Source: JACMMS01 sp043758775
GTDB lineage: Bacteria; Pseudomonadota; Gammaproteobacteria; Burkholderiales; Methylophilaceae
DNA: 8,980 nt
Reading direction: 5' to 3'
Assembly: GCA_043758775.1 (NCBI GenBank)
Contig: JAYVMU010000091.1
Span: 1-8,980 of the forward strand
Numbering within the stretch: position 1 is the stretch's first letter; each line of letters begins with the position of its first letter. The notes beneath the pieces are model-generated. The model had not been told where the DNA came from. It did not search any database and was given only the letters and a program-made list of their open reading frames with translations. Shown here in pieces: positions 1 to 6,244 of this stretch. Both the position numbers and the translations under genes were made by a program.

Positions 1-2061
1 GTGATGGTGGTCATGATGATCATGTTCATGGTCGTGGTCATGCTTAATTAATTTAAGCTGTAAATCACTATCAAGATTAGTTTGTTTAACCAAATCCCAA
101 ATTTGTTGCTGTAACAATGGCAACTTGGCGGGGTCTAATACTTCAACTTGATAATATTCATCCACTAATTGTGTGAGCTGCGCCAGCGCACCATAAGTAT
201 CCGCAGTTGTCATCGGCGGCATCAGGTGATCAACGACCACAGCATGTGCTCTGCGCTTAGCCTGTGCGCCCTCGCCCGGGTCGTTGATAATGAACGGGTA
301 AAACAGTGGCATGTCATCTAATAGCGCGTCTGGGAAGCAATCTGCGGATAAACCTACGCCCTTACCTGGCAACCATTCTAGCGTGCCATGTTTGCCCACA
401 TGCACAATGGCATCGGCCTGAAAAGTACTTTTAAGCCAACGATATAGTGCGTAATAATGATGCGTAGGCGGCAAGTCTGGCTGGTGATAAATCGCGTCAG
501 GATCCATGCCGTAACCACGTGGCGGCTGTAGGGCGACAAAGGTATTACCAAACGTCATGCCAGCCAATACAATATGACCATCCTGCACATAAGCACTACC
601 TGGCGCTTCGCCCCATTGCGCCACCATTTTCTGCTGCATGTCTAATGGCAGTTCAGCAAACCACTGCTTATATTGAGCGACTGGCACACGCCCTGTGGCA
701 TTCTTTAGCTGGTCGGTGGTTAAATAAGTTTGGTCATAAGCACAGCGGTCTATCAGTTGATGTATCAGCGCAGTGCCAGTTTCTGGCAAACCTTTAATGT
801 CATAACCCTCAGCTTGCATGGCATGCAATATCGCAATCAGCGAAGCTGGCGCATCTAAGCCCACTGCATTGCCAATTTGCGAAGCTTTGCTATTCGCGTT
901 GGTAAACATAAAAGCGATACGTTTGGCTGAGTTTTGTTTATGTTTTAACTGCGCAAAACGCGCCGCTAAACCAGCTATTCTGGCGACACGGTTTGGCACT
1001 GGTTCATAAGCAACAAGTTCTTGCGGGAAGCCAGCTGCATGCGCCTTAAACGAAATAGGTACGCCGATGATACGCCCATCAAACTCAGGCAACACTACAT
1101 TCATTGCAGCATCTAAAGGCGTCATGCCACGTAAAGATTGCGTCCATTGCTGCAAGGTCATGCCACTCGTCATGGCTTGTAGCACAGGTATATTAAGATG
1201 CGCCAATGCAGCAACAGACCAACCCGCAGGCGTAGTCGCGCCAGCCGTAATCTCGCCCATGGCAAATGACGTGGTATTGATTAATACATCAATATGCAAG
1301 CCTCCTTGAAAATTTTCAAAATAACGTAATCCTGTAGGTAAATTAGCGCCATCACTACCTGCTCGTAATGATGAAGTAAACACAGGCAGTGCGTTCAGGC
1401 CTTTGGCTTGCAGCGCATCAACCAATGCATCGATAAACCGCGTATTGCCACTTAACCAGTGCGCACGATAGAAAACAATCCCCACACTAGGCAAGCTTGC
1501 GTCACGAATCGCTAACCAATCCTCTATGGTGGCATCTTGCGCCAGTTCTGGATGATAAATACCATTTTCAGGCAGCGCACGTGGCGCTTCGTAACCAAAT
1601 CCCGTGAATAGCAAATGGTCAGATAAATAACGCATTAACTGCGCAATATTCACACTGCCGCCCGCCTGAAAATACATCATGGCAGACTGCAACACGTCAG
1701 GCGCAACACTAGAGATTGCAGCTAATTCAGGGTCAGGCTCGCCTGTGCCACTTACGGCAATTAAATAACAACCTCGTTGCTTGGCTTGATTCACTAATTC
1801 AGTAAAGCCCTGCACAGCGCTCAAGCGGCCTAAAACGCGGAGTATAATAATTTCAGCCGAAGCAATGCTATTAGGTATATTGCTGACGATTACTGGCGTT
1901 GAATCTTGAGCCGTTTCACTCTCAATACTTTGCAAGTTAACACCTGCAGATTGCGGAAAATCTGCTGGCAAAAGCTTGAGCGCACTATGCAACATCGCAA
2001 GGTCACTTGGCGCGTGCGTGAGCAATACGATACGTGCAGTAGATTTTTGCAGATCAAGCAT
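1..2061 (-). CDS. cobN: Cobaltochelatase large subunit CobN (partial, C-terminus beyond left edge)
   Basis: CobN is the large ATP-dependent subunit of the aerobic cobaltochelatase that inserts Co2+ into hydrogenobyrinic acid a,c-diamide in the cytoplasm. The frame is open for 687 codons from the ATG at 2061 to position 1, about half of a normal CobN (roughly 1,250-1,400 residues in the family). The region around residues 520-620 holds typical CobN blocks: PPRGYGMDP, then VHVGKHGTLEWLPGKG, then NDPGEGAQAKRR. The N-terminal region (RIVLLTHAPSD) is the usual start. The start overlaps the upstream ferredoxin stop by 8 nt (ATGCTTGA), with GGAAA about 8 nt before the ATG. An unusual His/Asp stretch (KHDHDHEHDHHDHHH) lies at residues 673-687 and runs off the edge. 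Identity is near certain; the chelatase half is not visible here. Expression is presumably under the upstream cobalamin riboswitch. Confidence 0.96.
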   Translation of the reverse strand, partial: MLDLQKSTARIVLLTHAPSDLAMLHSALKLLPADFPQSAGVNLQSIESETAQDSTPVIVSNIPNSIASAEIIILRVLGRLSAVQGFTELVNQAKQRGCYLIAVSGTGEPDPELAAISSVAPDVLQSAMMYFQAGGSVNIAQLMRYLSDHLLFTGFGYEAPRALPENGIYHPELAQDATIEDWLAIRDASLPSVGIVFYRAHWLSGNTRFIDALVDALQAKGLNALPVFTSSLRAGSDGANLPTGLRYFENFQGGLHIDVLINTTSFAMGEITAGATTPAGWSVAALAHLNIPVLQAMTSGMTLQQWTQSLRGMTPLDAAMNVVLPEFDGRIIGVPISFKAHAAGFPQELVAYEPVPNRVARIAGLAARFAQLKHKQNSAKRIAFMFTNANSKASQIGNAVGLDAPASLIAILHAMQAEGYDIKGLPETGTALIHQLIDRCAYDQTYLTTDQLKNATGRVPVAQYKQWFAELPLDMQQKMVAQWGEAPGSAYVQDGHIVLAGMTFGNTFVALQPPRGYGMDPDAIYHQPDLPPTHHYYALYRWLKSTFQADAIVHVGKHGTLEWLPGKGVGLSADCFPDALLDDMPLFYPFIINDPGEGAQAKRRAHAVVVDHLMPPMTTADTYGALAQLTQLVDEYYQVEVLDPAKLPLLQQQIWDLVKQTNLDSDLQLKLIKHDHDHEHDHHDHHH

Positions 2062-2416
2062 TGGTGGAATTTCCATCTATGATGGTATTTAGAACTGCAT
2101 CATCAATATCGCCTTCACCAAGCTTGTGGAATATCAAGTCCTCCACCAACTTTCCCTGTTCAAGATGCTCAGTAACGATTCGATTTAAAGCAACTTCATC
2201 CTTGCATTGATACCAAACACCCTCAGGATAAACGACCACTAACGGCCCTTTGCTTTTGCACACCACCATGCAATGCGTACGCGTGCGTTTAACACGTAAA
2301 TTTGGACGCGCATCTATGCTATCGCCCAAGCGTTTAAACATCGCTTCAGCTTCTACGCCGCCCTCAGTACAAAGCGGACCTGTGCACATCAATATATGTC
2401 GAGTATGAGTTCTCAT
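2054..2416 (-). CDS. Thioredoxin-like [2Fe-2S] ferredoxin, cobN-linked
   Basis: A 120-residue soluble protein. It has the four-cysteine pattern of the thioredoxin-fold [2Fe-2S] ferredoxins: Cys11 and Cys16 (CTGPLC), then Cys49 and Cys53 (CMVVC), in the usual setting of a C-terminal VVVYPEGVWY strand. A fifth Cys (71) follows. It is probably an electron carrier. Similar small ferredoxins sit in many cobalamin gene clusters, and a role in redox steps of corrin or cobalt metabolism is an inference from context. It lies between the riboswitch leader and cobN, overlapping cobN by 8 nt, so the two are likely translationally coupled. The start at 2416 is supported by AAAGAA about 7 nt upstream; Met10 is an alternative but would sit immediately before the first Cys. 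No specific gene name is justified. Confidence 0.88.
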   Translation of the reverse strand: MRTHTRHILMCTGPLCTEGGVEAEAMFKRLGDSIDARPNLRVKRTRTHCMVVCKSKGPLVVVYPEGVWYQCKDEVALNRIVTEHLEQGKLVEDLIFHKLGEGDIDDAVLNTIIDGNSTNA

Positions 2417-2472
2417 CGCAATTCTTTTAAATGATGACCAGCACGGTTATGCTTTGAATATCAATCAGTTAC

Positions 2473-2498
2473 TTGTAAATGACATGCGCCATTTACAA
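2473..2498. repeat. Perfect 9-bp inverted repeat in the ferredoxin-cobN leader
   Basis: TTGTAAATG at 2473-2481 pairs perfectly with CATTTACAA at 2490-2498 across an 8-nt loop. It lies in the minus-strand leader between the riboswitch core and the ferredoxin start, about 57 nt upstream of the ATG. In the minus-strand RNA it is preceded, not followed, by a U-run, so it does not look like a standard intrinsic terminator. It could be part of the riboswitch expression platform or an operator. Confidence 0.5.
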
Positions 2499-2607
2499 AA
2501 AATATGCCTGATAAAATACTTATAGTGAGCAACGAAACAAAAGACGGATGCAAAAATAGGCAGCCATCGATGTCGCCCTCCGCAACACAATGCTAGTAAT
2601 GTAATAT

Positions 2608-2734
2608 CTAAGGCAGGTATCTGGGCTTGTGAGGCAGAAGTATCTCTCACTTACCGTTGCGGGGGCAGCACAGGCATTGTAAAACGCACCTATTTCCCTT
2701 TTCACTTAGCCATTAAATAGCATCAGCACCTTAG
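2608..2734 (-). promoter_or_regulatory. Cobalamin riboswitch (aptamer core)
   Basis: On the minus strand the sequence reads through the conserved cobalamin aptamer elements in order: GGGAATAGGTG, then GCTGCCCCCGCAACGGTAAG, then the B12 box AAGCCCAGATACCTGCC (2612-2628). A closing P1 stem is visible: CTAAGG at the 5' end (2729-2734) pairs with CCTTAG at the 3' end (2608-2613). The family binds adenosyl- or methylcobalamin and turns off downstream cobalamin or cobalt genes. Here it heads the ferredoxin-cobN transcript. Downstream, GTTGCGG (2580-2586) is exactly complementary to CCGCAAC in the core (2656-2662), a candidate expression-platform or kissing contact. The long leader (about 190 nt from core to ATG) shows no coding gene. 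Confidence 0.93.
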
Positions 2735-2741
2735 TAAAACG

Positions 2742-2771
2742 ATTATAAATTACTTAGATTATTTATCCTAA
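2742..2771 (-). promoter_or_regulatory. Promoter of the riboswitch-ferredoxin-cobN transcript
   Basis: A perfect TATAAT -10 box on the minus strand lies at 2742-2747. A weak -35 (TTAGGA, 2766-2771) sits 18 bp upstream. The expected start would be around 2734-2736, which coincides with the 5' strand of the riboswitch P1 stem. That agreement is the main support. Confidence 0.5.
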
Positions 2772-2815
2772 AGAATTTACCGTTAAGCACTACTCAAATA
2801 TCGGCGCTAAATATG

Positions 2816-2845
2816 TTAGCATCTCACTTAATTCGACATTATATT
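2816..2845 (+). promoter_or_regulatory. Possible cbtBA promoter
   Basis: TTAGCA (2816-2821) and TATATT (2840-2845) are spaced 18 bp apart and lie 20 bp before the cbtB start. No B12 box or GCCCCCGCAAC core is visible on the plus strand here, so cbtBA appears to lack its own cobalamin riboswitch. The same TTAGCA hexamer occurs in the candidate chrA promoter. Evidence is weak. Confidence 0.25.
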
Positions 2846-2865
2846 TTGTGCAACACTTTTAAAAG

Positions 2866-3069
2866 ATGAAAATCATGTCATTAAATATTAGCGTTATTAA
2901 TCATCTGGTAACCCCTTCATTAAACACTCTAAAAGAGAAAGTACTACCAAGTTTGTTGGCAGTAGCACTTGGTGCCGTGTTGCTTTACGGTGCAGATTTT
3001 TCAGAAATGTCACAATTACATAACGCTGCACATGATGGCCGCCACTCTGCTGGCTTTCCTTGCCACTAA
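2866..3069 (+). CDS. cbtB: Cobalt transporter subunit CbtB
   Basis: A 67-residue protein with one membrane segment (about residues 27-44) and the diagnostic His-rich C-terminus: His52, His56, His60 and the terminal GFPCH. CbtB is the small partner of CbtA in a predicted cobalt uptake system found next to cobalamin genes. The terminal histidines and cysteine are thought to bind the metal. It ends 6 nt before cbtA, consistent with an operon. The start is uncertain: ATG 2866 has no clear ribosome-binding site, whereas ATG 2875 has an A/G-rich stretch (AAAAG) about 9 nt upstream. Transport function for this family is predicted mainly from gene context and riboswitch association. Confidence 0.93.
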   Translation: MKIMSLNISVINHLVTPSLNTLKEKVLPSLLAVALGAVLLYGADFSEMSQLHNAAHDGRHSAGFPCH

Positions 3070-3075
3070 ACGCAC

Positions 3076-3855
3076 GTGAATTCTATTTTAAATTGGGGTG
3101 CGTTTAAGCGCATCGTTGCAACAGCTGCAGTTTCTGGCCTCATTGCCGGCTTGCTATTAACAGCGATTCAGCAAATTCAAATACGACCGCTTATTGCCCA
3201 AGCTGAAATTTATGAGCAAGCAGCATCTGTTAAAACCACTGAGCATCGTCAAGATGTGCATGAGCATAACGATGAGCATGCACAGGAGCATGAAGCGCAT
3301 GAACACAGCACTAAAGATTGGCAGCCACCAGAAGGCATAGAACGCACTGCATTCACCACATTAGCTAATGTTAGTTTGGCAATAGGCTTTGGACTATTTC
3401 TTACAGCAGCCTTTAGTTTGCGCGTGAATAGCAAGAAAAAAGCTAATATCAACCCCGCTAATTATAAAACTGATAACTGGCGGGCAGGCTTGTTGTGGGG
3501 GCTAGCTGGTTACGTGGTTTTTTTCGTAACACCTTCATTAGGACTACCACCTGAGCTACCTGGTGCTCAGTCAGCTCCTCTGCATGATAGGCAGTTATGG
3601 TGGTTGTTAACTGTATTAATGAGCGCTACTGGTTTGTACCTTTTAGTCTTTGTAAAACAAGTTGGCTTTAAAGTATTGGGCTTACTCTTTATAGTCACGC
3701 CTAACATAATAGGTGCACCTGAACCGTTAACGTACGCCAGTACTGCATTAAATGCACTAGCGAGTACTTTTATACAAGCAACTTCAATTGCTAACGCTCT
3801 TTTTTGGTTGAGTCTTGGTGTGTTGGTAAATTATTTTTACAAAATATTTAAATAA
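3076..3855 (+). CDS. cbtA: Cobalt transporter subunit CbtA
   Basis: A 259-residue integral membrane protein starting at GTG, 6 nt after the cbtB stop, probably by translational coupling since no strong ribosome-binding site is visible. Membrane segments lie at about 11-30, 92-114, 136-153, 172-193, 197-213 and 238-256. The family motif PSLGLPPELPG (about 153-163) follows the third segment. The loop between segments 1 and 2 is His/Glu-rich (residues 57-77, eight histidines, VHEHNDEHAQEHEAHEH), fitting a metal-gathering loop. Together with CbtB it is the predicted cobalt supply for the cobaltochelatase encoded on the opposite strand. Confidence 0.93.
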   Translation: MNSILNWGAFKRIVATAAVSGLIAGLLLTAIQQIQIRPLIAQAEIYEQAASVKTTEHRQDVHEHNDEHAQEHEAHEHSTKDWQPPEGIERTAFTTLANVSLAIGFGLFLTAAFSLRVNSKKKANINPANYKTDNWRAGLLWGLAGYVVFFVTPSLGLPPELPGAQSAPLHDRQLWWLLTVLMSATGLYLLVFVKQVGFKVLGLLFIVTPNIIGAPEPLTYASTALNALASTFIQATSIANALFWLSLGVLVNYFYKIFK

Positions 3856-3897
3856 AACCAACATCACTTTAAATAGGCGCACTGAATCTCAAAACTA

Positions 3898-3923
3898 GTC
3901 TTTTAATTTTAAAATTAAAAGAC
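3898..3923. repeat. Perfect 26-bp AT-rich palindrome
   Basis: GTCTTTTAATTTT is followed immediately by its exact reverse complement, a 13-bp half-site with no central spacer. It begins 43 bp after the cbtA stop. No U-run follows on either strand, so a classical terminator is not evident, though the hairpin could act as a weak bidirectional one. A dimeric regulator site is another possibility. Confidence 0.7.
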
Positions 3924-4210
3924 AATCGACACCCAAAATCCGTCCGCAATTTGTGTATCTCAATATGAGATCACCCTCAATAGGCATGCCTAGCTTATGT
4001 TTAAGCTTGTGCTTCACCTGTTCACTTAACCTTTGGCTACCTAAATGGGCGCATGCTTTTAGCACGCACTGGTAACTTATTTCATCAATAAAATCAACAC
4101 TGCTGTTTCACGTAGACCAGAGCAAAAACTACGTACCGATTTCGTTTTCGAATGAGGACAACGCTACTTCAGCGATCTCTTACTTAGGTATTTTATTTAT
4201 AAGGATTTTT
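3924..4210. other. Gene-poor region with clustered inverted repeats
   Basis: No convincing gene is seen. The stretch contains several short palindromes close together: ATCTCA/TGAGAT with a 3-nt loop (3957-3971), the perfect 12-bp TAGGCATGCCTA (3981-3992), and AGCTTA/TAAGCT with a 4-nt loop (3992-4007). Nearer the small ORF, potential hairpins are ACGTAG/CTACGT (4110-4134), TTCG/CGAA, and CGCT/AGCG. These could form a structured leader for the 54-codon ORF. A 71-codon minus-strand open frame (3895-4107) lacks a sensible start. Confidence 0.4.
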
Positions 4211-4375
4211 ATGATGGCTATTTACAACTACAACTTTGATGGTACTTCCAATCGCGCAATTGAACAGCTTGTTTCAAGAACAAATGATAAAAGAAATGCG
4301 CGCGTAAACAGAAAAAATGGCGCGTCAGCTTTAGATATGCTCATTTTTGAAAGCGGCATGGATATGCTTTCATAA
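4211..4375 (+). CDS. Small protein of unknown function (54 aa)
   Basis: A 54-codon ORF (begins MMAIYNYNFDGTSN, ends FESGMDMLS). It has an AAGGA ribosome-binding site at 4201-4205, 5 nt before the first ATG. The protein is soluble, has no membrane segment or signal peptide, and has a basic central part rich in Arg, Lys and Asn (NDKRNARVNRKNG) between less charged ends. I do not recognise the family. It sits alone between two inverted-repeat arms with a possible hairpin-rich leader. The good ribosome-binding site and balanced composition favour a real gene, but chance cannot be excluded at this length. Confidence 0.5.
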   Translation: MMAIYNYNFDGTSNRAIEQLVSRTNDKRNARVNRKNGASALDMLIFESGMDMLS

Positions 4376-4393
4376 AAGTAATTTCACTTTTTT
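4374..4393 (+). terminator. Weak AT-rich terminator candidate after the 54-aa ORF
   Basis: AAAAGT (4374-4379) pairs with ACTTTT (4386-4391) across a 6-nt loop and runs directly into further T residues, overlapping the stop of the small ORF. The stem has almost no G/C, so its strength is doubtful. Confidence 0.22.
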
Positions 4394-4411
4394 CACATCA
4401 GAGTTTTATAA

Positions 4412-4534
4412 TTTTGCTCTGGTCATAAACTTTACGTCCTGCAACCGGTCTTGAGAGTCGGCAAATGCCGTGTAAAGCTTGTGACTTTTTCTTTTTGGGT
4501 TGATGGTGAGCAAATTGAAAAAAGAATTACCTGA
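4412..4534 (+). pseudogene. Possible HigB/RelE-like toxin remnant
   Basis: A 40-codon open frame with no plausible start. It reads KLYVLQPVLRVGKCRV, then a hydrophobic strand, then WVDGEQIEKR. This order faintly resembles the C-terminal half of HigB/Gp49-type toxins (LYELR...YRV...F...DG.QI...). Its end overlaps the following antitoxin-like frame by 32 nt, as toxin-antitoxin pairs often do. The call depends largely on that neighbour. The same DNA can fold as an outer CTTTAC/GTAAAG stem enclosing CGGC/GCCG, so an RNA element is an alternative reading. Confidence 0.22.
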
Positions 4535-4701
4535 AATTGCCTCACAGTTTCATGGCTCAGCACGTACTACTTTGCCAGGCACAAACATCTATCTTGATCT
4601 TGGATTACCACCTAGACAGGCAGCAGAGCTTAACGAAAAGTCTCAAGTTAGCTAATACAATTGCCATGCGGGAAGCTCAAGCTCTCACCAAAAAAGCGTA
4701 A
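4503..4701 (+). pseudogene. Frameshifted XRE/HTH_37-type antitoxin remnant
   Basis: A 50-codon frame from ATG 4503 ends at a TAA at 4653-4655. Its middle, GTNIYLDLGLPPRQAAELNEKS, resembles the N-terminal signature of HTH_37-type XRE antitoxins (G.VFADLG.P.AEE...K). After that point the similarity continues in another frame as LKLANTIAMREAQALTKKA to a stop at 4699-4701. This matches the next helix of the family and stops before the helix-turn-helix itself. I read this as a truncated, frameshifted antitoxin gene. No ribosome-binding site precedes the ATG. A short functional ORF of 50 residues cannot be excluded. Confidence 0.38.
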
Positions 4702-4735
4702 ATCTTTTATATCTGAATAAAACTAAAGAATAGTG

Positions 4736-4766
4736 TTAGCAATTTAACGTGAAAAATTAGTATAAT
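4736..4766 (+). promoter_or_regulatory. Promoter of the chrA-sod-chrB-eamA operon
   Basis: A perfect TATAAT -10 box lies at 4761-4766. A modest -35 (TTAGCA, 4736-4741) sits 19 bp upstream. The expected transcription start is about 4772-4774, directly before the structured leader. Confidence 0.5.
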
Positions 4767-4773
4767 TGCACTT

Positions 4774-4863
4774 ATGGGGATTCAGCAGCCTCCCCGGTTC
4801 AAGACGCATAGCGTCCAAGGCCTGCTCAAATCTTGGGCTTAATAACCCACAAGAAGAGAGCTT
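4774..4863 (+). promoter_or_regulatory. Structured leader of the chr operon, possible chrB-type RNA motif
   Basis: About 90 nt between the promoter and chrA fold into compact hairpins. GGGGA/TCCCC (4776-4780/4791-4795) has a 10-nt loop, GACGC/GCGTC (4803-4807/4811-4815) a 3-nt loop, and TGGG/CCCA (4834-4837/4846-4849) lies just before the AAGAAGAGAG ribosome-binding region. AGCAG in the first loop (4784-4788) can pair with CTGCT (4822-4826), suggesting a pseudoknot. From memory, a conserved RNA named the chrB motif has been reported upstream of chromate-resistance genes; whether this matches it needs a covariance-model search. The same stretch also encodes a 22-codon ORF (4774-4842) starting at the predicted transcript end. 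Confidence 0.5.
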
Positions 4864-6228
4864 ATGGACGCAACAAATAAAAACAACTCATCATCCGTTT
4901 CTGATTTAGCACCTGAACCTATATCACTTGCTCAGGCATTTTGGTATTGGCTAAAACTTGGCTTCATTAGTTTTGGTGGCCCAGCGGGTCAAATCTCCAT
5001 CATGCATCACTATTTGGTCGAGAAGAAACGCTGGATTTCAGAGAAACGATTCCTGCATGCACTTAACTATTGCATGGTGTTACCAGGTCCTGAAGCCCAG
5101 CAATTAGCTACCTATCTCGGCTGGCTCATGCATCGTACTTGGGGTGGTATTATTGCTGGCGTCTTATTCGTACTACCTTCATTCTTCATTTTAACCGGGC
5201 TGGCATGGGTATACATGGCTTATGGGTCGGTACCTGCGGTTGCTGGAGCTCTTTACGGCATCAAGCCTGCTGTGGTGGCTATCGTAGTATTTGCAGCCTA
5301 TCGTATTGGTTCAAGAGCACTCAAGAATCATGTACTGTGGTCTGTTGCAGCCTTGTCATTTATAGCTATATTTTCCCTTAAATTACCGTTTCCACTGATT
5401 GTATTAGTCGCAGGCTTGATTGGACATTTTGGTAGTCTTATTGCGCCGCAGTATTTCAAGGTAGGTGGTGGGCATGGTGCGGCCGATAAAAGCTTTGGTC
5501 GTGCTTTAATTGACGATGATACCCCAACACCTGCACATGCTTATTTTAGTTGGAAGAAGATGGCAAGTATTGCCATTGTTGGTTTTGCAATTTGGTTGTT
5601 AGTCATGGTTGGACTGGTTCTAGCTTATGGTTGGGATGCCGCATTTACACAAATGGGCTGGTTTTTTACTAAAGCAGCGTTACTTACGTTTGGCGGAGCT
5701 TATGCTGTTTTACCCTATGTTTATCAAGGTGCGGTAGAACACTATCATTGGTTAACCCCTACGCAGATGATTGATGGTTTAGCACTTGGAGAAACCACTC
5801 TAGGTCCATTGATTATGGTGGTGACATTTGTTGGATTTGTTGGAGGCTGGGTAACTCAAGTGTTCGGACCTGATGCAATACTCGCTTCAGCTTTAGTAGC
5901 AGCCGCAATTGTAACGTTCTTCACATTCCTGCCTAGTTTCGTGTTTATTTTTATGGGCGGTCCATTCATTGAAACTACTCATGACAACCTTAAGTTTACT
6001 TCACCATTGAGTGCAATCACCGCAGCAATAGTTGGTGTAATATTCAATCTGGCATTGTTCTTTGCTTATCATGTGTTCTGGCCGTTAGGTTTGACTGGTC
6101 GAGTAGATTGGTTTTCTATTGCGCTTACCGCCATTGCTACAGTTGTAGTGTTCCGTTTCAAGGTGAATGTAATCCCCGTCATACTGACTTGTGGCGGCCT
6201 CGGTATGTTGTTTAAATTACTTACTTAA
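4864..6228 (+). CDS. chrA: Chromate efflux transporter ChrA (two-domain, long-chain)
   Basis: ChrA of the CHR superfamily exports chromate (CrO4 2-) across the inner membrane, driven by the proton gradient. At 454 residues it is a long-chain member with two CHR domains. The N-terminal half holds FISFGGPAGQI (about 34-44) and LPGPEAQQLATYLGW (about 73-87), both hallmark motifs. The second half repeats the pattern as LLTFGGAYAVLPYV (about 274-287) and LALGETTLGPLIMVVTFVGF. Hydrophobic segments fill nearly the whole length. The ATG is preceded by GAAGAGAG. It leads the operon, with sod 16 nt downstream. Function by family is firm; the actual substrate here is inferred from family and neighbours. 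Confidence 0.96.
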   Translation: MDATNKNNSSSVSDLAPEPISLAQAFWYWLKLGFISFGGPAGQISIMHHYLVEKKRWISEKRFLHALNYCMVLPGPEAQQLATYLGWLMHRTWGGIIAGVLFVLPSFFILTGLAWVYMAYGSVPAVAGALYGIKPAVVAIVVFAAYRIGSRALKNHVLWSVAALSFIAIFSLKLPFPLIVLVAGLIGHFGSLIAPQYFKVGGGHGAADKSFGRALIDDDTPTPAHAYFSWKKMASIAIVGFAIWLLVMVGLVLAYGWDAAFTQMGWFFTKAALLTFGGAYAVLPYVYQGAVEHYHWLTPTQMIDGLALGETTLGPLIMVVTFVGFVGGWVTQVFGPDAILASALVAAAIVTFFTFLPSFVFIFMGGPFIETTHDNLKFTSPLSAITAAIVGVIFNLALFFAYHVFWPLGLTGRVDWFSIALTAIATVVVFRFKVNVIPVILTCGGLGMLFKLLT

Positions 6229-6244
6229 ATTGAGGCATTAAATC

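Larger units (their letters stand above)
4115..4424. repeat. 13-bp perfect inverted repeat flanking a small ORF
   Basis: GACCAGAGCAAAA at 4115-4127 recurs as its exact reverse complement at 4412-4424. The pair encloses about 310 bp containing the 54-codon ORF. It resembles the ends of a miniature inverted-repeat element, but no target-site duplication is obvious. Long-range RNA pairing is an alternative. The right arm also forms a local CAGAG/CTCTG hairpin (4399-4421). Confidence 0.45.

Noticed and set aside
519..1309. Several plus-strand open frames opposite cobN
   Set aside because: They are antisense shadows of the clearly coding cobN frame and have no recognisable protein content.
2465..2705. 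Two 61-codon minus-strand open frames across the riboswitch
   Set aside because: They lie inside or just after the cobalamin aptamer and its leader, have Cys/Phe-rich improbable composition and no ribosome-binding site.
3895..4107. A 71-codon open frame on the minus strand (contains GMPIEGDLILRYTNCGRILGVD)
   Set aside because: No ATG, GTG or TTG start with a ribosome-binding site at its beginning, no family recognised, and it overlaps the palindromes. A stray resemblance upstream to a recombinase phrase (GLRETAVLILLM) was in another frame and too short.
4430..4496. tRNA-like or terminator structure (CTTTAC/GTAAAG enclosing CGGC/GCCG, then a T-rich tract)
   Set aside because: Does not form a cloverleaf, and the T tract starts 9 nt after the stem; the stretch also reads as a decayed toxin frame. 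No independent support for an RNA gene.
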